A stretch of DNA of 25,574 nt from NCBI GenBank assembly GCA_964343355.1, contig CAYFJC010000014.1, positions 1 through 25,574 on the forward strand, read 5' to 3'. Origin of the DNA: MED-G78 sp964343355 (GTDB lineage Bacteria; Pseudomonadota; Gammaproteobacteria; Magnimaribacterales; D2472). The notes beneath the pieces were generated by a model. It was not told where the DNA came from, did no database searches, and was given only the letters and a program-made list of their open reading frames with translations. Below are positions 24,189-25,574 of the stretch, piece after piece (position 1 is the first letter of the stretch; the number at the start of each line of letters is the position of its first letter). The position numbers and the translations under genes are program-made.

Positions 24189-24197
24189 TGATGTCAA
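24169..24197 (-). promoter_or_regulatory. Near-consensus promoter of the DUF2061 gene, leaderless geometry
   Basis: Minus strand: TTGACA (24197-24192), 17-nt spacer, TACATT (24174-24169), six bases CGTTTT, ATG at 24162. A consensus -35 with ideal spacing predicts high expression when MntR is off the box. Confidence 0.7.
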
Positions 24198-24200
24198 GGG

Positions 24201-24206
24201 TATAAT
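24201..24206 (+). promoter_or_regulatory. Consensus -10 of mntR
   Basis: TATAAT on the plus strand. Its -35 region (about 24178-24183) is poor and falls inside the MntR-like box, so autoregulation is possible. Confidence 0.5.
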
Positions 24207-24247
24207 TTATTTTTATAGAATAATTTAAAAAAATGGGGAGGAAACCA

Positions 24248-24658
24248 GTGAAAGACAAAATTAAAGCACGTTCGGTTCCTTTTTCACAAACCCGTTCACG
24301 TCATGCCAGTGAGACCGCTGAAGACTATGTTGAAGCTGTTATGGAGTTGATTGAGGAGCAAGGTGAGTGCAGAGTGCTTGATCTAGCACGATATTTTAAT
24401 GTTAGCCATGTTACTGTTTCTCGAATAGTTAAACGACTGCAAGATGAAAATCTTTTACATTCCAAGCCTTATAAACCAGTAGAACTTACAGCTAAGGGCT
24501 CTAAACTTGCAAAACGAGTTAAGGGGCGTCATGAAGTTGTTTTAGCCTTTTTAATCAAGCTAGGCGTTGATAAGGCTAATGCCGAAATAGACAGTGAGGG
24601 TATTGAGCATCATGTAGGCTCACAAACGCTCGCTGCGATGAAAAGATTTTTAAAATAA
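24248..24658 (+). CDS. mntR: Manganese-responsive transcriptional regulator MntR (DtxR family), GTG start
   Basis: 136 residues from GTG 24248. The ATG at 24233 overlaps the GGGGAGG Shine-Dalgarno (24236-24242), which is 5 nt before the GTG. The winged helix covers about 20-80 (EDYVEAVMELI, VLDLARYFNVSHVTVSRIVKRL). The dimer/metal region holds GRHEVVLAFLIKLGV and SEGIEHHVG, the gammaproteobacterial MntR pattern of Glu and His ligands. Like E. coli MntR it lacks the DtxR SH3 domain. Mn-bound MntR represses manganese import and can activate export. It is divergent from the DUF2061 gene across an MntR-like box and overlaps the end of sodX by 9 bp. Confidence 0.9.
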   Translation: MKDKIKARSVPFSQTRSRHASETAEDYVEAVMELIEEQGECRVLDLARYFNVSHVTVSRIVKRLQDENLLHSKPYKPVELTAKGSKLAKRVKGRHEVVLAFLIKLGVDKANAEIDSEGIEHHVGSQTLAAMKRFLK

Positions 24659-24940
24659 TTTAAATACAACCCTACCAATGACCGCATCTAATTCATGCGT
24701 CATATCATATAAGGGAGAATGATAAGATTGATTGTCACCTAATATTTTTAAAGAATCTCCTGATATAGACTGAACTCTTTTTACTACTTTTCCAAGATCA
24801 TTAGTTTCTAAAACAATTACATCATTCACATTAATATTTTTTGTTTTTAAACAAACAACGTAATCATTTGGTTTATAGGCTGGAAGCATACTGACACCAG
24901 CTACTTTAAAAAGTCTAAGCAGATTTAAGTACCGGCACAA
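24650..24940 (-). CDS. sodX: SodX, S26-type peptidase for nickel-SOD maturation
   Basis: About 96 residues if TTG 24938-24940 is the start. The catalytic Ser lies in VAGVSMLPAYKPND, the Lys in GKVVKRV, and a conserved GDN follows, as in S26/S24 signal-peptidase-like enzymes. The only nearby ATG (the Met of SMLP) comes after the catalytic Ser, so initiation must be upstream at a non-ATG codon within the end of sodN; no clear Shine-Dalgarno is present, so translation is probably coupled to sodN. SodX removes the short leader of pre-SodN to expose the nickel-binding His1. No membrane anchor is visible, as expected for a cytoplasmic maturation protease. The frame itself is open much further upstream, but that part is only the sodN sequence in another frame. 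Confidence 0.8.
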   Translation of the reverse strand: MCRYLNLLRLFKVAGVSMLPAYKPNDYVVCLKTKNINVNDVIVLETNDLGKVVKRVQSISGDSLKILGDNQSYHSPLYDMTHELDAVIGRVVFKLF

Positions 24941-25388
24941 CCATTGCAAGATTAGGTGCGTAGGGTGAAATCTTCGTTTCAGTTTCAACTTCTTTAGTAG
25001 ACCAAAACATTTCAGCAAAATCATTAATCTTTGCAAGCAAACTAAGACCGTCCTCTCTATGCAAACCTTGCTTACATTTAGACCCATCCATCATGATTGA
25101 ATGAACTAAATCATGCACACCAGGATGTTTCTCTATTTGAGGAGCTTTAAAGTAATCACCCCAAATAATAGCAATTTCATTCTTGGCTATTATTGAATGT
25201 TCTTCTTTTTGCTGAACAAGCCTTGTAAATTTTGCTAAATTATCTTTATCACAACAAGCCGAATCTGGCATTTCATTAATCAGGTCTATAAACCTAATAA
25301 CACTTAATGCAGCATATTGAGCTGCGCCTGGATCATATACACCACAAGGTATATCACAATGAGCACTTACTTCTTCAATTTTAAACAT
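24915..25388 (-). CDS. sodN: Nickel superoxide dismutase
   Basis: 157 residues: a nine-residue leader (MFKIEEVSA) followed by the nickel hook HCDIPCGVYDP (His10, Cys11, Cys15, Tyr18; His1, Cys2, Cys6 after cleavage). The rest is the four-helix bundle with MPDSACCDKDNLAKFTRL, HPGVHDLVHSIM and the terminal LAMVVPVLKSA. It converts superoxide to O2 and H2O2 without Fe or Mn, in the cytoplasm. A strong AAGGGG Shine-Dalgarno precedes it inside the end of the upstream small gene, whose stop is 1 nt from this ATG; sodX overlaps its 3' end. All three thus form one operon read toward mntR. Confidence 0.96.
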   Translation of the reverse strand: MFKIEEVSAHCDIPCGVYDPGAAQYAALSVIRFIDLINEMPDSACCDKDNLAKFTRLVQQKEEHSIIAKNEIAIIWGDYFKAPQIEKHPGVHDLVHSIMMDGSKCKQGLHREDGLSLLAKINDFAEMFWSTKEVETETKISPYAPNLAMVVPVLKSA

Positions 25389-25389
25389 A

Positions 25390-25572
25390 TTATTTCCCCT
25401 TCTTAATTAAAAGTAATTTTTTTAAAAAATACATTGGCACTGCTATCAGCATAGCTAAGATTAGTCCATTCACTAAAGTAGATTCAGTATGAATATGAAG
25501 ACCATATCCGTCATGAGCACTTAAATTTAGTGATGCAAGAGCACAAAATATTATTGATGTTAGTTTTTTCAA
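25390..25572 (-). CDS. Small His-containing membrane protein in the nickel-SOD operon, 5' end uncertain
   Basis: About 60 residues. If the TTG at 25570-25572 is the start it reads LKKLTSIIFCALASLNLSA as a signal peptide; the frame is still open at the window edge, so the real start may lie outside. The mature part begins HDGYGLHIHTEST, has one hydrophobic helix (LVNGLILAMLIAVPMYFL) and a Lys-rich cytoplasmic tail. The three histidines would sit on the periplasmic side. Family not recognised. A 1-nt gap to sodN implies a shared function; a part in nickel handling is inferred only. Confidence 0.65.
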   Translation of the reverse strand: MKKLTSIIFCALASLNLSAHDGYGLHIHTESTLVNGLILAMLIAVPMYFLKKLLLIKKGK

Positions 25573-25574
25573 GA

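Noticed and set aside
1..25574. CRISPR arrays, insertion sequences, phage or toxin-antitoxin genes
   Set aside because: No regularly spaced repeats, transposase, integrase or matching small gene pairs were found.

Overview
The window is AT-rich and gene-dense. It most resembles a streamlined marine gammaproteobacterium of the SAR86 kind. That placement is an inference from gene content: TonB-dependent receptors, a nickel superoxide dismutase, an MntR/MntX-like manganese module, a DmdA-like GcvT protein, a bacterial steroid-5-alpha-reductase homologue, a perfect Fur box and a CCA-encoding tRNA-Ala. No mobile element, CRISPR array or rRNA was seen. Compaction is extreme: four convergent gene pairs are separated by 1 bp or overlap by 4-11 bp.

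Left part (1-4642): a cut-off periplasmic DUF411 metal-binding protein (-), a DmdA-like folate-dependent demethylase (+), a small membrane protein (-), then an Mpo1-like/FAD oxidoreductase pair (+) whose second gene seems to start at AUC, and an alpha/beta hydrolase (-). Middle (4689-15332): a sugar-use block. It holds a GPH/MelB-type symporter overlapping a two-enzyme fusion (Gfo/Idh/MocA dehydrogenase plus aldo/keto reductase), a convergent cytoplasmic GH3-PA14 beta-glycosidase, a YtcJ-like amidohydrolase and a large TonB-dependent receptor. A plausible flow is uptake of a glycoside across the outer membrane (receptor) and inner membrane (symporter), hydrolysis by GH3 in the cytoplasm, then redox conversion by the fusion enzyme.

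Right-middle (15396-22393): a YeiH-family transporter, a shikimate-kinase-like enzyme, a membrane protein plus SRD5A-like reductase pair, a 43-residue basic ORF, HflX, a DoxX-family protein, and a Fur-box-controlled FecA-like receptor. Right end (22541-25574): tRNA-Ala(UGC), a LOG-family protein, then a metal/oxidative-stress cluster. In that cluster a tandem-repeat DUF2061 (MntX-like) membrane gene diverges from mntR across an MntR-like operator, and mntR converges on a nickel-SOD operon (small His-containing membrane protein, sodN, sodX).

Three cross-window patterns stand out. First, at least six genes have a -10 hexamer ending exactly 6 nt before the start codon and no Shine-Dalgarno sequence or only a marginal one, implying leaderless mRNAs. 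Second, two reading frames have a good Shine-Dalgarno sequence placed 6 nt before AUC and no ordinary start there. Third, the MntR-like box sits on the -10 of one of those leaderless promoters.
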